From positions 89,515-153,514 of the forward strand of contig NZ_JQCF01000003.1 of NCBI RefSeq assembly GCF_001438805.1: a stretch of DNA of 64,000 bases. Reading direction: 5' to 3'. Source of the stretch: Companilactobacillus kimchiensis (GTDB lineage: Bacteria; Bacillota; Bacilli; Lactobacillales; Lactobacillaceae). Positions within the stretch are counted from its first letter, which is position 1. Each line of letters opens with the position of its first letter. Below, one piece after another: positions 1-8,057 of the stretch. A program made the translations under genes and the position numbers. The notes under the pieces are model-generated. The model had not been told where the DNA came from and did not search any database. It saw only the letters and a program-made list of their open reading frames with translations.

Positions 1-1
1 T

Positions 2-169
2 GCTATCAATGCTTCATTTACAAAGGCCGATAATGATGCATTATTGAAAGTTACAGGAGCAGCAACGGGTGCTAAAGAAGCTACAAATAAGTCATACAAT
101 TCTAAGATTACTTGGACACTAAAGGCAACTCCTTCAACTGATTCAACAGTTACAGAATCTGGTAAATAA
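2..169 (+). CDS. WxL-domain surface protein, C-terminal fragment
   Basis: The window opens inside a reading frame whose last 55 residues resemble the end of a WxL cell-wall-binding domain. The distal WxL motif appears as ITWTLKATP about 20 residues before the stop. WxL domains attach secreted proteins non-covalently to Gram-positive peptidoglycan, usually together with DUF916/DUF3324 partner proteins, and three such partners follow immediately. A strong terminator lies 28 bases after the stop. The 5' part and signal peptide lie outside the window, so size and N-terminal function are unknown. Confidence 0.8.
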   Translation, partial: AINASFTKADNDALLKVTGAATGAKEATNKSYNSKITWTLKATPSTDSTVTESGK

Positions 170-196
170 GATAGTATTTTAAAATTAAAATAAGCT

Positions 197-226
197 TAAA
201 AACCACTACTATAGTAGTGGTTTTTA
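197..226 (+). terminator. Rho-independent terminator after WxL gene
   Basis: A perfect hairpin with arms AACCACTACT and AGTAGTGGTT is followed by a T-rich run. It ends the transcript of the truncated WxL gene. Confidence 0.85.
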
Positions 227-275
227 TTTTATAATAGATATGGTTAAAGTTTTCCTAATGTGGTGGGAGGTTCTT

Positions 276-1379
276 ATGAAAAAGATATACGCAAAAAGCT
301 TAATTTTATTTGCATTTTTAATGGCTATTATTGTGGGTTCAAATAATATTACTAATGTTTCGGCAGCAACTTCAGGTGAATATGCACTAAAAGTTGGTGG
401 ATCAAATAATGATAATTTGAATATTGATAATGGTAGCTATGTTGTTACAGGTGATCCTGGACAAAAAATTGAATTAAAGTTATTGGTTCTTAATAAGTCT
501 AAGGTTACAAGACAATTTACATTTTATGGTAATACGGCCTACACGACAAATAGTGGAGAATTGGCTTACGATAAAACAGACGTTAAAGATAGCTCTTTAA
601 AATATCCAATGAGAAAATTGATTTCTCCTAATAAGAGTGTATTTAAGGTTCCTGGGTCAACCACTGCAACGCTGACATTTCATGTGACGATACCTGAGAA
701 GAATTTTAAGGGAACATTAATGGGCGGTGTAACTGTAGCTCCTTATAAAGAAAAGGCCAAGGGTACTGTCGGTGAAAATGGTACTTTGATAAAAAATAAA
801 TTCAGCTATTCTATTCCAGTTCAGGTACATCAAAAGGGTGCTGATAATGCTGAAGCTAAGTACTCTGTTACTACGGTTACTCCTAACTTAGTAAATGGTA
901 ATGATGGTCGTACACAAGGCGTAAATGCTAACGTACATAATTCAACGAATTCATATACAGGTAATCTAACTGCAAAAGCAATCGTTACTAAAAAGGGAGA
1001 TAAAAGCTTTAAAATAACTAAAATTACCCAAAACCAGCAAATTGCACCAACGTCTAATTTTAACTTTGCTATTCCCTGGGGGAAAAGAAGCTTACAGGCG
1101 GGAAGCTATCATTTGAAACTAACGTATAGTACTGCTGGTGGAATTAAGAGTTGGGTTATTGATAAAGATTTCACAATAACTAATGATGATGCAGCTAAGT
1201 ACAATAAACTTGCAGGAATTAAGCCTAATTATCTATGGTTATATATCTTGCTGGCAATTCTAGCACTAGCTATTATTTTAGGATTAGGAATCTACCTAGG
1301 TAGAAGAAATAACAATAACAATAAGAATAATAACGGAAATAATAATTCTGGAAATACTTCAAGAAGACGTCGTCGTTAA
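276..1379 (+). CDS. DUF916/DUF3324 WxL-associated membrane-anchored surface protein (1 of 3)
   Basis: This is a 367-aa CscA-like protein. An N-terminal signal peptide ends near NVSA-A. A DUF916 (WxL-interacting, peptidoglycan-binding) region covers about residues 35-160, followed by a DUF3324-like region to about 300. One membrane helix (YLWLYILLAILALAII) near 318-340 precedes an Asn-rich, Arg-ended cytoplasmic tail. The ATG at 276 is chosen because GGGAGG lies five bases upstream; the upstream in-frame ATG at 240 has no ribosome site. Family knowledge: these proteins assemble with WxL proteins at the cell surface. It has its own terminator, so it is probably a separate transcription unit from its two paralogues. 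Confidence 0.85.
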   Translation: MKKIYAKSLILFAFLMAIIVGSNNITNVSAATSGEYALKVGGSNNDNLNIDNGSYVVTGDPGQKIELKLLVLNKSKVTRQFTFYGNTAYTTNSGELAYDKTDVKDSSLKYPMRKLISPNKSVFKVPGSTTATLTFHVTIPEKNFKGTLMGGVTVAPYKEKAKGTVGENGTLIKNKFSYSIPVQVHQKGADNAEAKYSVTTVTPNLVNGNDGRTQGVNANVHNSTNSYTGNLTAKAIVTKKGDKSFKITKITQNQQIAPTSNFNFAIPWGKRSLQAGSYHLKLTYSTAGGIKSWVIDKDFTITNDDAAKYNKLAGIKPNYLWLYILLAILALAIILGLGIYLGRRNNNNNKNNNGNNNSGNTSRRRRR

Positions 1380-1395
1380 TAAAAAAATAAATTAG

Positions 1396-1424
1396 GCTGT
1401 TCCAAGACTTGGAACAGCTTTTTT
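1396..1424 (+). terminator. Rho-independent terminator
   Basis: Arms GCTGTTCCAAG and CTTGGAACAGC enclose a one-base loop core and are followed by six T. It separates the first and second DUF916 genes. Confidence 0.85.
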
Positions 1425-1466
1425 AGTATTATAGATAATAGACCACATGTGATATCGAGGATTATT

Positions 1467-2456
1467 ATGAAGAAGAAATTTGTGCTTTTTATAGTTATAG
1501 GTTTATTTTTTAATATATTCATTTTTTTTAATGGATCATTAGATGTTAAAGCTGACATTAATGGGGTCACTGTAACTCCATTAATTGAAGATGATAGTTC
1601 TGGTGTTACTGATAGATTTCAAATTGTTGGAAAACCTGGTGAAAAGCGAACTGTTAAAATATCGTTGGGTAATTTTAGTATCAATAGGTATAGAATAATT
1701 GTTCAGCCAACAAATGCAACTACGTCTATGACTGGGCAAATAGTATTTCATGATATGGTAAAAAAAAATCAGTATGGACTAAAACATTCTTTTGCCGACA
1801 TGACTCAAAAAAAAGAAGTATCAATTGGTCCCAATAAAACAAAAGACGTTAGTTTTAATATTAAATTACCTAAGTCTGAAATAGATGGTCTTATCTTGGG
1901 AGGATTTTATATCTATGTAAAGGGTGATTCGTCTAAGGGGGCAGCTAACGTACCAGTATGGATTACTGATAATAATAAGGCTGTTGGTGGAATACTGACA
2001 TTACGCAATTTATCATTAGATGTAATTCAAAAAAAGCCACATATTTTTGTCAATCTACAAAATAAAGAACCAGGTATGATGAAGAAAGTTATAGTACATG
2101 CAACTGTAAAACGAAAAAGTTGGTTGGATCGTTTTAACCTAGGTAATAAGACAATGATTGCAGATCTTACATATCCAAAAGTCGCCCCCAATTCTCGTAT
2201 TCCAGTAGATTTTGATCAAAATACAACACCGATTTCTGCTGGTAAATACGTAGTAAAAGGTGCAGCCCGCAGTGGTAAAGCTACATGGACATTCCACAAG
2301 ACATACACAATAACTCAGGATCAAGCCAATAATATTAACAAACGTTGTAAGGGTTTGATATATAATAAGACTACAACATACATTCTAATTGTCTGTGTTC
2401 TGGTTTCATTGATCTTCCTTATTTTTTGGGCAATTTGGTATTCAGGTAGGAGTTAA
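1467..2456 (+). CDS. DUF916/DUF3324 WxL-associated surface protein (2 of 3)
   Basis: This 329-aa protein has the same architecture as its neighbours: a signal peptide (MKKKFVLFIVIGLFF), a DUF916-like beta-rich region with the family pattern SINRYRIIVQP and ISVG-type strands, a DUF3324-like region, and a C-terminal helix (TYILIVCVLVSLIFLIF) with a very short tail (WYSGRS). The start is the ATG at 1467, preceded by GAGG at 1457-1460; an in-frame GTG at 1449 lies before that ribosome site and is rejected. The next gene begins five bases after the stop, so the two are probably cotranscribed. Presumed role is surface assembly with WxL proteins; the ligand is unknown. Confidence 0.8.
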   Translation: MKKKFVLFIVIGLFFNIFIFFNGSLDVKADINGVTVTPLIEDDSSGVTDRFQIVGKPGEKRTVKISLGNFSINRYRIIVQPTNATTSMTGQIVFHDMVKKNQYGLKHSFADMTQKKEVSIGPNKTKDVSFNIKLPKSEIDGLILGGFYIYVKGDSSKGAANVPVWITDNNKAVGGILTLRNLSLDVIQKKPHIFVNLQNKEPGMMKKVIVHATVKRKSWLDRFNLGNKTMIADLTYPKVAPNSRIPVDFDQNTTPISAGKYVVKGAARSGKATWTFHKTYTITQDQANNINKRCKGLIYNKTTTYILIVCVLVSLIFLIFWAIWYSGRS

Positions 2457-2461
2457 AATTT

Positions 2462-3583
2462 ATGAAGAAACGAATAATTGTATTTCTTTCAACATTATTA
2501 CTATTAGTAGCAACGTTTTTACCTTTTGCAACGACGGTAAAAGCCGCACCTGACAAATCTTATGCGATTCAAGCAATTTTGCCAGATAATCAGGTTAACA
2601 AGGACGAATCCTACTTTGACCTCAAAGTTGAACCTAACAAGGAGCAGTCTCTGAAGGTCCTGATAGCCAATACGGGTAGTAAATCGATAACTGTAACGGC
2701 GGAGGTAAACAACGCTTATACGGCTGATTCTGGCGTTATTGGATACGATAAGTACAATGCCAAATTGTACAAGGGGAAGAATCCCTCTTTGACATCCTTA
2801 GTTGATGGTAAACGTAAGCAGGTGGTTAGGTTAGCTACTGGTGAAAATAAGACAGTTGAGTTTAAAGTTAAATCACCTGCGTCTGAATTTACTGGGATCA
2901 TTCTTGGTGGTGTTACTACGACTGCTTCGGTTAGTCCCACTAAGTCAAAGAATATCAACATCAAGAATCAGGTTCGTTATGTCAAAGGTGTTGTCCTCCG
3001 CTCCAAAGATGATGGTGTGATGCCGGATGTTAGTTTGACTTCAGCTGCTCCTAAAGCTGTGGCTGGATCGACGGGTATCGCTTATACGCTGAACAATACT
3101 GCACCGATAAACATCAATAAGGTGTCTTTAAACGCTCAGATCACCAATGGTAGTCAAGTTACCAACTATAAAGCAGATAACCTGCAGATAGCCCCTAGTT
3201 CCCAATTTAACTACTTTATTCCAATCAAAAAGTTAGGTTCAGGAACGTATAAAGCTCATATTGTATTGAAGAATGATAATGGTTTTGAGAAGTCATTGAA
3301 TTACAATATCACCGTTAAACAACGGGAAGTTGATAGCGTTAATGATTCAGCCCAACCTAAAACTCAATCGAATAATAAACAATGGATCGGTATTATTATT
3401 GGAATCATTGTTTTGATTGCAATTGTTGTTTGGATGTACCTCTATTACTCACAACGTAATAAGGGTGATGGACCTAAGAATGGTCGTGGTAAGTTCAATT
3501 TGAAATTACCAAAGAAACCAACTGATGATTCACCAAAGAGTTCTAGATCTGGTAGTACGAGATCTTCACGTCGTAAAAAATAA
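2462..3583 (+). CDS. DUF916/DUF3324 WxL-associated surface protein (3 of 3)
   Basis: This 373-aa paralogue has a signal peptide ending near VKA-A, a DUF916 region (about 35-170), a DUF3324 region (about 170-290), a helix (WIGIIIGIIVLIAIVVW) and a long basic Ser/Lys/Arg tail ending SSRRKK. AGGAG overlapping the stop of the preceding gene serves the ATG at 2462, so translation is probably coupled. Like the first paralogue, but unlike the second, it carries a long positively charged tail that would sit in the cytoplasm. Such anchors hold the WxL-binding domain outside the membrane. Confidence 0.85.
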   Translation: MKKRIIVFLSTLLLLVATFLPFATTVKAAPDKSYAIQAILPDNQVNKDESYFDLKVEPNKEQSLKVLIANTGSKSITVTAEVNNAYTADSGVIGYDKYNAKLYKGKNPSLTSLVDGKRKQVVRLATGENKTVEFKVKSPASEFTGIILGGVTTTASVSPTKSKNINIKNQVRYVKGVVLRSKDDGVMPDVSLTSAAPKAVAGSTGIAYTLNNTAPININKVSLNAQITNGSQVTNYKADNLQIAPSSQFNYFIPIKKLGSGTYKAHIVLKNDNGFEKSLNYNITVKQREVDSVNDSAQPKTQSNNKQWIGIIIGIIVLIAIVVWMYLYYSQRNKGDGPKNGRGKFNLKLPKKPTDDSPKSSRSGSTRSSRRKK

Positions 3584-3599
3584 TAATAGATAATTAACA

Positions 3600-3642
3600 A
3601 AAGACGATTCGAATTGATAAATTTGAACCGTCTTTTTATTTT
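3600..3642 (+). terminator. Rho-independent terminator
   Basis: An imperfect hairpin (AAGACGATTCGAAT against ATTTGAACCGTCTT) is followed by a T-rich run and ends the DUF916 pair. Confidence 0.75.
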
Positions 3643-3966
3643 GCTCAATTTAAATTTTTGTGAATAATGACAATTGATAATAAATCAAAATATTTAGATT
3701 TCAATTAAAATTAATTTATTTCAATAAATAGTCCTGAAACTATTAGATTTGTTTTAAATTGAGATTGGTATATGCCAAAAAATGAATGTAATTATCAATC
3801 GAAAATTTCCAATTAAGTTAAAAAATAATGAACTTTTGATTAATAGAAATCATAGGAAAATTAATAAATCGTGCGTCATTTCACAAGAAAGCTCTTATAA
3901 TATTTTGAACCAGAATGCACTTCTATAGATGATAAGCTTACAAAATCATTTTATGAGAGGTGTTTT
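3643..3966. other. AT-rich intergenic region before the 961-aa surface protein
   Basis: I see no reading frame with a ribosome site, no convincing hairpin and no repeat here. The very AT-rich stretch presumably carries the promoter for the downstream surface protein gene, but no clear -35/-10 pair stands out. Confidence 0.5.
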
Positions 3967-6852
3967 GTGTTTATGAGAGGGATGAGAATTGCTTTAATCT
4001 TTGCTAGTGTATGGTTACTATTTTCTAGTTGTTTGACTACCACAATTAATGCCGAAACAACAGAAAATGCACCAATGACCAGCGCTGGTCTAGAAACTAT
4101 TATTAAGAATAAAGATAATACTGAAGTTACGATCAGTTATGTACTTGAAAATAAAAAAGAATTGATTTTAAAGACAGATCAGGCAAATATGATTGATCTA
4201 TCGGCTTTGAAAGCTGAATTAGGTGCGGACAAGGTTAAAGAGGATGCTGATAAAAAGGAGTTGATTTTAACTTTAGATAAGCCTGAGACAATTGATTTCA
4301 AAATTATGGTTGATAAAAAAATGCCATTCTTATTATCAGTCTTGGATGCTGACAGAAACTTATTGTTCGATTACCAATTTAATCAGGCTGAAAAATATGA
4401 TTTGATCCTAGATGATGACGATGATCCGTCAGAAGAGGCCACTTGGACTCAAACTGGGAAAAATCGGCTTAGTAAAGGTCCCATTTTGGAACACGCTGAT
4501 GGTTCAAGCACGCAACCGTATCTCTATTTTGGAGATTATGAAGAGGCAGTTCGCTCAACAGCTACATTAGAGTCCAGTTGGGGACCTAGAGGGAAATCCC
4601 GCCAAAATAGTTTGACGGCTCCGAATTCGGCTATTTTATATGCGGAACCAGGTAGTCGAATTGAAGATGGTCCTAAGTCGGTGACTAATCACGTTTATAC
4701 GAGTCATTATGGTGATAATCAAAGAATGGACAATAGTGTTTTGCCAGATGATGAAGATGATACTTTTGGTGTTCCAACAAGTTATACCTCCAATAATATC
4801 TTTAATGAAATTAAACATACAGATGATTGGAACGGACTAAGACCGGGGGTCTCAGGTCCTAATAAGGTAGGAAAGTCATACGCAATGATCGATACGCCGA
4901 AACTTTATTATCGGACTGATCAAAAAACTGGTTTGGAAGAACAACGCTTAGTTTATAAACAACGAGCTTATTGGGAAGACAAAAAGGGACGATACAATCC
5001 AGAGATTACAACTAGTATCAAATTATCATTTAGTAAGACGGGTAAAGTAATCACTAGTTTTACATTTAAAAACACTGGAAAAGAAACGTTTAGCAATTTC
5101 AATGCTTTTTCTAATCATGATCTGTCACTAAACAAAGATGGTAATGAAATTACTGATCCAACTGGTAAAAAAATTGGTAACTTTATCCCGATGCGTGCTT
5201 TAGGAAATGAACGAGGAATGTATTTCCAGTCACCAAATAATGAAATTAGAACAAGTATTTATATGAATCGTCAAAATATGCCTCATGCTTGGGCAGCACG
5301 TTCAGCTAGTCGTTCATATTTGGCTACTAAAGGATTTATGTATAATCCGGGTATTCTGGGATTGATTGCAGCATCCAGTGAAACTTATTATCCCTGGAAG
5401 GTTGGTAAGAGTAAGGGAAATAGTAACTTTTACGATAAAAAAGAAAAACATTATAAATTTCCCTATACTCCTAAAGACCATCGTAATGCTTTTTATAATC
5501 AGCTAGATATGGGAGACAAGGATCAAGGAAAGGGTGCTAATACTAGACTAGGTACTAATAGCGAAAGTGATCCTCAATGGGATGCTGGGGTAACGATGAG
5601 AACTAAGCCACAGGATTTGGCAGTAGGCAAAACTGTTAAAATGGAATACGGAACGATGACTGATGTACCGGGGACAACTTTTAATCCAGTGGTTGAATTT
5701 GATAATTTAGGGACGGATGATGAACCACAAATTTTACCGTTGGATACTGAGAATTTGACATTAAGTGGTAATTGGTATGATTTTGATAGTAATCATGTAA
5801 CGCTTTATTATGGAATTGACAGTGACGAAGAAGATAATATGCATAATGTGTTATTCCATCAAATGCAGACTGATAAAGAGGCTGAGGGTGGTGCCCTGCA
5901 TGATTTCAAAAATGATATTCGAATCAAGGGGCTTGAAAAGGGTGCCCATAAAATATATATAATTGCTATTGATGAGGATAGTAATCAATCAGTTTTACAG
6001 GAACATGCTTTTAAACTGATCAAACCAGCAACTAAGGAACCACAAATTGATGTCACCTCACCAAGTGGAACTAAGAAAGATCCGTATGCTCCAACGACTG
6101 ATCATTTTGCTTTAAATGGTTTTTGGTCAGACAAGGATAGCAAAAAAATCTCCACTATCACTTATAAAATAGATGACGGCGAAGAGGTTAATTATTCTAA
6201 AAATTTGGATAATTCAAAACCAGGGTCATTAGTTCCTTGGCGAATTGAAGACTTGGATGTTAAAAAGTTTAATGATTTTAAAATTCATACGGTAAAATTT
6301 AAGATTACTGATAGTGACGGAAATGTCGGTACCACTGAATTTTATTTCCGCCATATCGGTGGTGGAATTAACTTAGTAGCGCCAGAAGAAATTGATTTTG
6401 GACAATTGAGTGTTTCACCAACTTCACAGAATCAAGTTAAACCAAATATGCAAGAGGGGAAAGTCCTCCTTGATGATTTTAGAGAGAAAGGTGCCAACCA
6501 GATTGGGGTCAGTCTTTCAATTGGAAAATTCTATAAAACCGATGATTCTGGTACCGGTGGGGATGATGGTGACGACGGAGATGATAGTGGTTCATCCGGT
6601 GATCTAGACAGGGATGATAATAAGGAATCGTTGTTACATAATGTTTATTGGGATGGACAATTAGTTGATAACTTGAATCTGTTGGTGGGTAAAACTGAAG
6701 ATGTTAAGAATCAAGATTGGCGTGAGACAACTGATTTTACTGACGAAATCGTCAAGAAATTAAAAATCAACTTTCGAGCTGGTGAAAATGGGGCACCGGT
6801 TGGAAAATATGTTAGCCGTTGGACCTGGAATATTGTGGATTCAATTCAATAA
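3967..6852 (+). CDS. Large secreted WxL-like surface protein
   Basis: This 961-aa secreted protein has a signal peptide (IALIFASVWLLFSSCLTTT, cleavage near NAE). A large central domain (about 190-570) is rich in aromatic and charged residues. Two related Ig-like modules follow (about 580-680 and 690-800). The C-terminus, from IDFGQLSVSP to YVSRWTWNIVDSIQ, resembles a WxL domain with the distal motif changed to WTW. It is interrupted by an acidic Gly/Asp/Ser insertion around residues 862-880. AGAGG at 3956-3960 favours the GTG at 3967 (six-base spacing); the ATG at 3973 is the alternative. Position beside the DUF916 genes supports a surface role. The ligand is unknown. Confidence 0.75.
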   Translation: MFMRGMRIALIFASVWLLFSSCLTTTINAETTENAPMTSAGLETIIKNKDNTEVTISYVLENKKELILKTDQANMIDLSALKAELGADKVKEDADKKELILTLDKPETIDFKIMVDKKMPFLLSVLDADRNLLFDYQFNQAEKYDLILDDDDDPSEEATWTQTGKNRLSKGPILEHADGSSTQPYLYFGDYEEAVRSTATLESSWGPRGKSRQNSLTAPNSAILYAEPGSRIEDGPKSVTNHVYTSHYGDNQRMDNSVLPDDEDDTFGVPTSYTSNNIFNEIKHTDDWNGLRPGVSGPNKVGKSYAMIDTPKLYYRTDQKTGLEEQRLVYKQRAYWEDKKGRYNPEITTSIKLSFSKTGKVITSFTFKNTGKETFSNFNAFSNHDLSLNKDGNEITDPTGKKIGNFIPMRALGNERGMYFQSPNNEIRTSIYMNRQNMPHAWAARSASRSYLATKGFMYNPGILGLIAASSETYYPWKVGKSKGNSNFYDKKEKHYKFPYTPKDHRNAFYNQLDMGDKDQGKGANTRLGTNSESDPQWDAGVTMRTKPQDLAVGKTVKMEYGTMTDVPGTTFNPVVEFDNLGTDDEPQILPLDTENLTLSGNWYDFDSNHVTLYYGIDSDEEDNMHNVLFHQMQTDKEAEGGALHDFKNDIRIKGLEKGAHKIYIIAIDEDSNQSVLQEHAFKLIKPATKEPQIDVTSPSGTKKDPYAPTTDHFALNGFWSDKDSKKISTITYKIDDGEEVNYSKNLDNSKPGSLVPWRIEDLDVKKFNDFKIHTVKFKITDSDGNVGTTEFYFRHIGGGINLVAPEEIDFGQLSVSPTSQNQVKPNMQEGKVLLDDFREKGANQIGVSLSIGKFYKTDDSGTGGDDGDDGDDSGSSGDLDRDDNKESLLHNVYWDGQLVDNLNLLVGKTEDVKNQDWRETTDFTDEIVKKLKINFRAGENGAPVGKYVSRWTWNIVDSIQ

Positions 6853-6893
6853 TTATTAAATTGGCCTTTTCTTATTCAACATGTTAGCAAAAT

Positions 6894-6931
6894 AAAAAAT
6901 GAGCCATATCTTGTGATATGACTCATTTTTT
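6894..6931. terminator. Bidirectional terminator between convergent genes
   Basis: AAAAATGAGCCATATC pairs with GATATGACTCATTTTT with one mismatch. T runs lie on both strands, so it can serve the 961-aa gene on the plus strand and the tetR-like gene on the minus strand. Confidence 0.85.
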
Positions 6932-7577
6932 ATTTTGTCGGAGTTAATCCTTTGACGATGAAATCCGTCACATGTTCAATTTCTGAAGTTTCATTCCATT
7001 CAGTAGTATCAACAATAATATAATGTTGAATCAAGTATCCTAAAATGTTTGAGGCGAGGAAACGGAAAATTTCCAGGTTATCCCAGTTGATTAAAAGTTG
7101 CTTTTCTTTTAATTCATCAAGAACCTCATTGAACTGTTTAAATGATTTTTTAGGTATACTTTCAACTAATCTGTCGTGAATCTGTCGATTGTAAATGAAT
7201 TCATTCAAGAAGATTTTCATTATTTTATGATTGTACTTAAATAGTTTAATTCGGTCGTTAATCATAGTAGTTAAAAAATATTTCAGATTGAGATTGCCAT
7301 CTTGATAAGTGGTACGGGAAAATTCATCTAAATCCTGGGGTAGGATCTCATGAGTCAATGGTTCAAGAATAGCCATCAGTAAATCTTCTTTATTTTTAAA
7401 CTTTCTGAAAATACTACCTTCAGAAACTCCGGCATGTTCGGAAATTTCTTTGGTCGAGGTATTGGCATAGCCTTGGTCGGAAAATAGTTCAATGGCCGAT
7501 TGAAAAATCAATTTTTGTTTAGGCGTTAATTTTTCAGTTTTTTCTGCTTCACGATAAATATCAAATTGATTATCCAT
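6930..7577 (-). CDS. TetR/AcrR family transcriptional regulator
   Basis: This 215-aa protein has an N-terminal TetR helix-turn-helix (KQKLIFQSAIELFSDQG, then STKEISEHAGVSEGSIFRKF) at about residues 18-65 and an all-helical C-terminal ligand-binding domain. AGAGGT lies upstream of the start. It is the downstream gene after a small membrane protein on the same strand (74-base gap). A perfect palindrome shaped like a TetR operator sits between that gene's promoter and its ribosome site. I infer that it represses the small-gene/tetR unit. The effector is unknown. Confidence 0.85.
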   Translation of the reverse strand: MDNQFDIYREAEKTEKLTPKQKLIFQSAIELFSDQGYANTSTKEISEHAGVSEGSIFRKFKNKEDLLMAILEPLTHEILPQDLDEFSRTTYQDGNLNLKYFLTTMINDRIKLFKYNHKIMKIFLNEFIYNRQIHDRLVESIPKKSFKQFNEVLDELKEKQLLINWDNLEIFRFLASNILGYLIQHYIIVDTTEWNETSEIEHVTDFIVKGLTPTK

Positions 7578-7650
7578 AGGCTTTACCTCTAATTAATTTA
7601 TTACTAGCTCCATTCTATCCTAAAAGGAGCACAAGAGGTGAAACATTTCA

Positions 7651-7920
7651 TTAAGCATGCTTGATACTGTGGTTATTTCTGTAGCCGTAATAGAATTGTA
7701 CAGCAGCAAGAACGACATTGACGTAATTTAGAACATTAAACCAAGTATCGATGCCACCGACTTTTGTAACACCAAAGTAAACCCAGAAACCGACGATAGC
7801 TGCGACCACATTGATCCAAGCAAAAGTCTTTTGAAGATTTTGATTATCGGTTACGAACCACATCCAAATAACATTGATAATAAACCAAGCCATTAAAATC
7901 CAAAACATTGTTGTAAACAT
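7651..7920 (-). CDS. Small three-helix membrane protein
   Basis: This 89-aa protein consists almost wholly of three membrane segments (MFWILMAWFIINVIWMWFV, FAWINVVAAIVGFWVYFGV, FNVLNYVNVVLAAVQFYYGY) with a short basic end. The ATG at 7920 is preceded by AAAGGAGAG; an upstream in-frame codon at 7965 lies inside the operator region and is rejected. I do not recognise the family. It sits just upstream of the TetR gene on the same strand, which suggests it is the regulated target, possibly a small transporter or a membrane stress protein, but nothing in the sequence fixes the substrate. Confidence 0.7.
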   Translation of the reverse strand: MFTTMFWILMAWFIINVIWMWFVTDNQNLQKTFAWINVVAAIVGFWVYFGVTKVGGIDTWFNVLNYVNVVLAAVQFYYGYRNNHSIKHA

Positions 7921-7942
7921 AATATCCACTCTCCTTTTGTTG

Positions 7943-7964
7943 TGATAGTGAGTAATCACTATCA
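7943..7964. promoter_or_regulatory. Palindromic TetR-type operator candidate
   Basis: TGATAGTGA and TCACTATCA form a perfect 9-bp inverted repeat around the four-base spacer GTAA. It lies a few bases downstream of the expected transcription start of the minus-strand promoter, upstream of the ribosome site of the small membrane gene. Size and symmetry fit TetR-family operators. Confidence 0.6.
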
Positions 7965-7977
7965 ACTTACAAATACG

Positions 7978-8005
7978 AGTATAGTTCTTTAATTTTAAAA
8001 TGCAA
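7978..8005 (-). promoter_or_regulatory. Promoter of the small membrane gene
   Basis: On the minus strand, TTGCAT (8005-8000) and TATACT (7983-7978) are separated by 16 bases. The operator palindrome follows directly. Confidence 0.6.
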
Positions 8006-8006
8006 C

Positions 8007-8050
8007 AAAAAAAGCAATTTGAAATTAAAAAAATTTCAAATTGCTTTTTT
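8007..8050 (-). terminator. Terminator of the Mga-like gene
   Basis: A long perfect hairpin (AAAAAAGCAATTTGAAATT against its complement) lies just after the minus-strand gene and ends in a T run on that strand. Confidence 0.85.
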
Positions 8051-8057
8051 GATAGCC

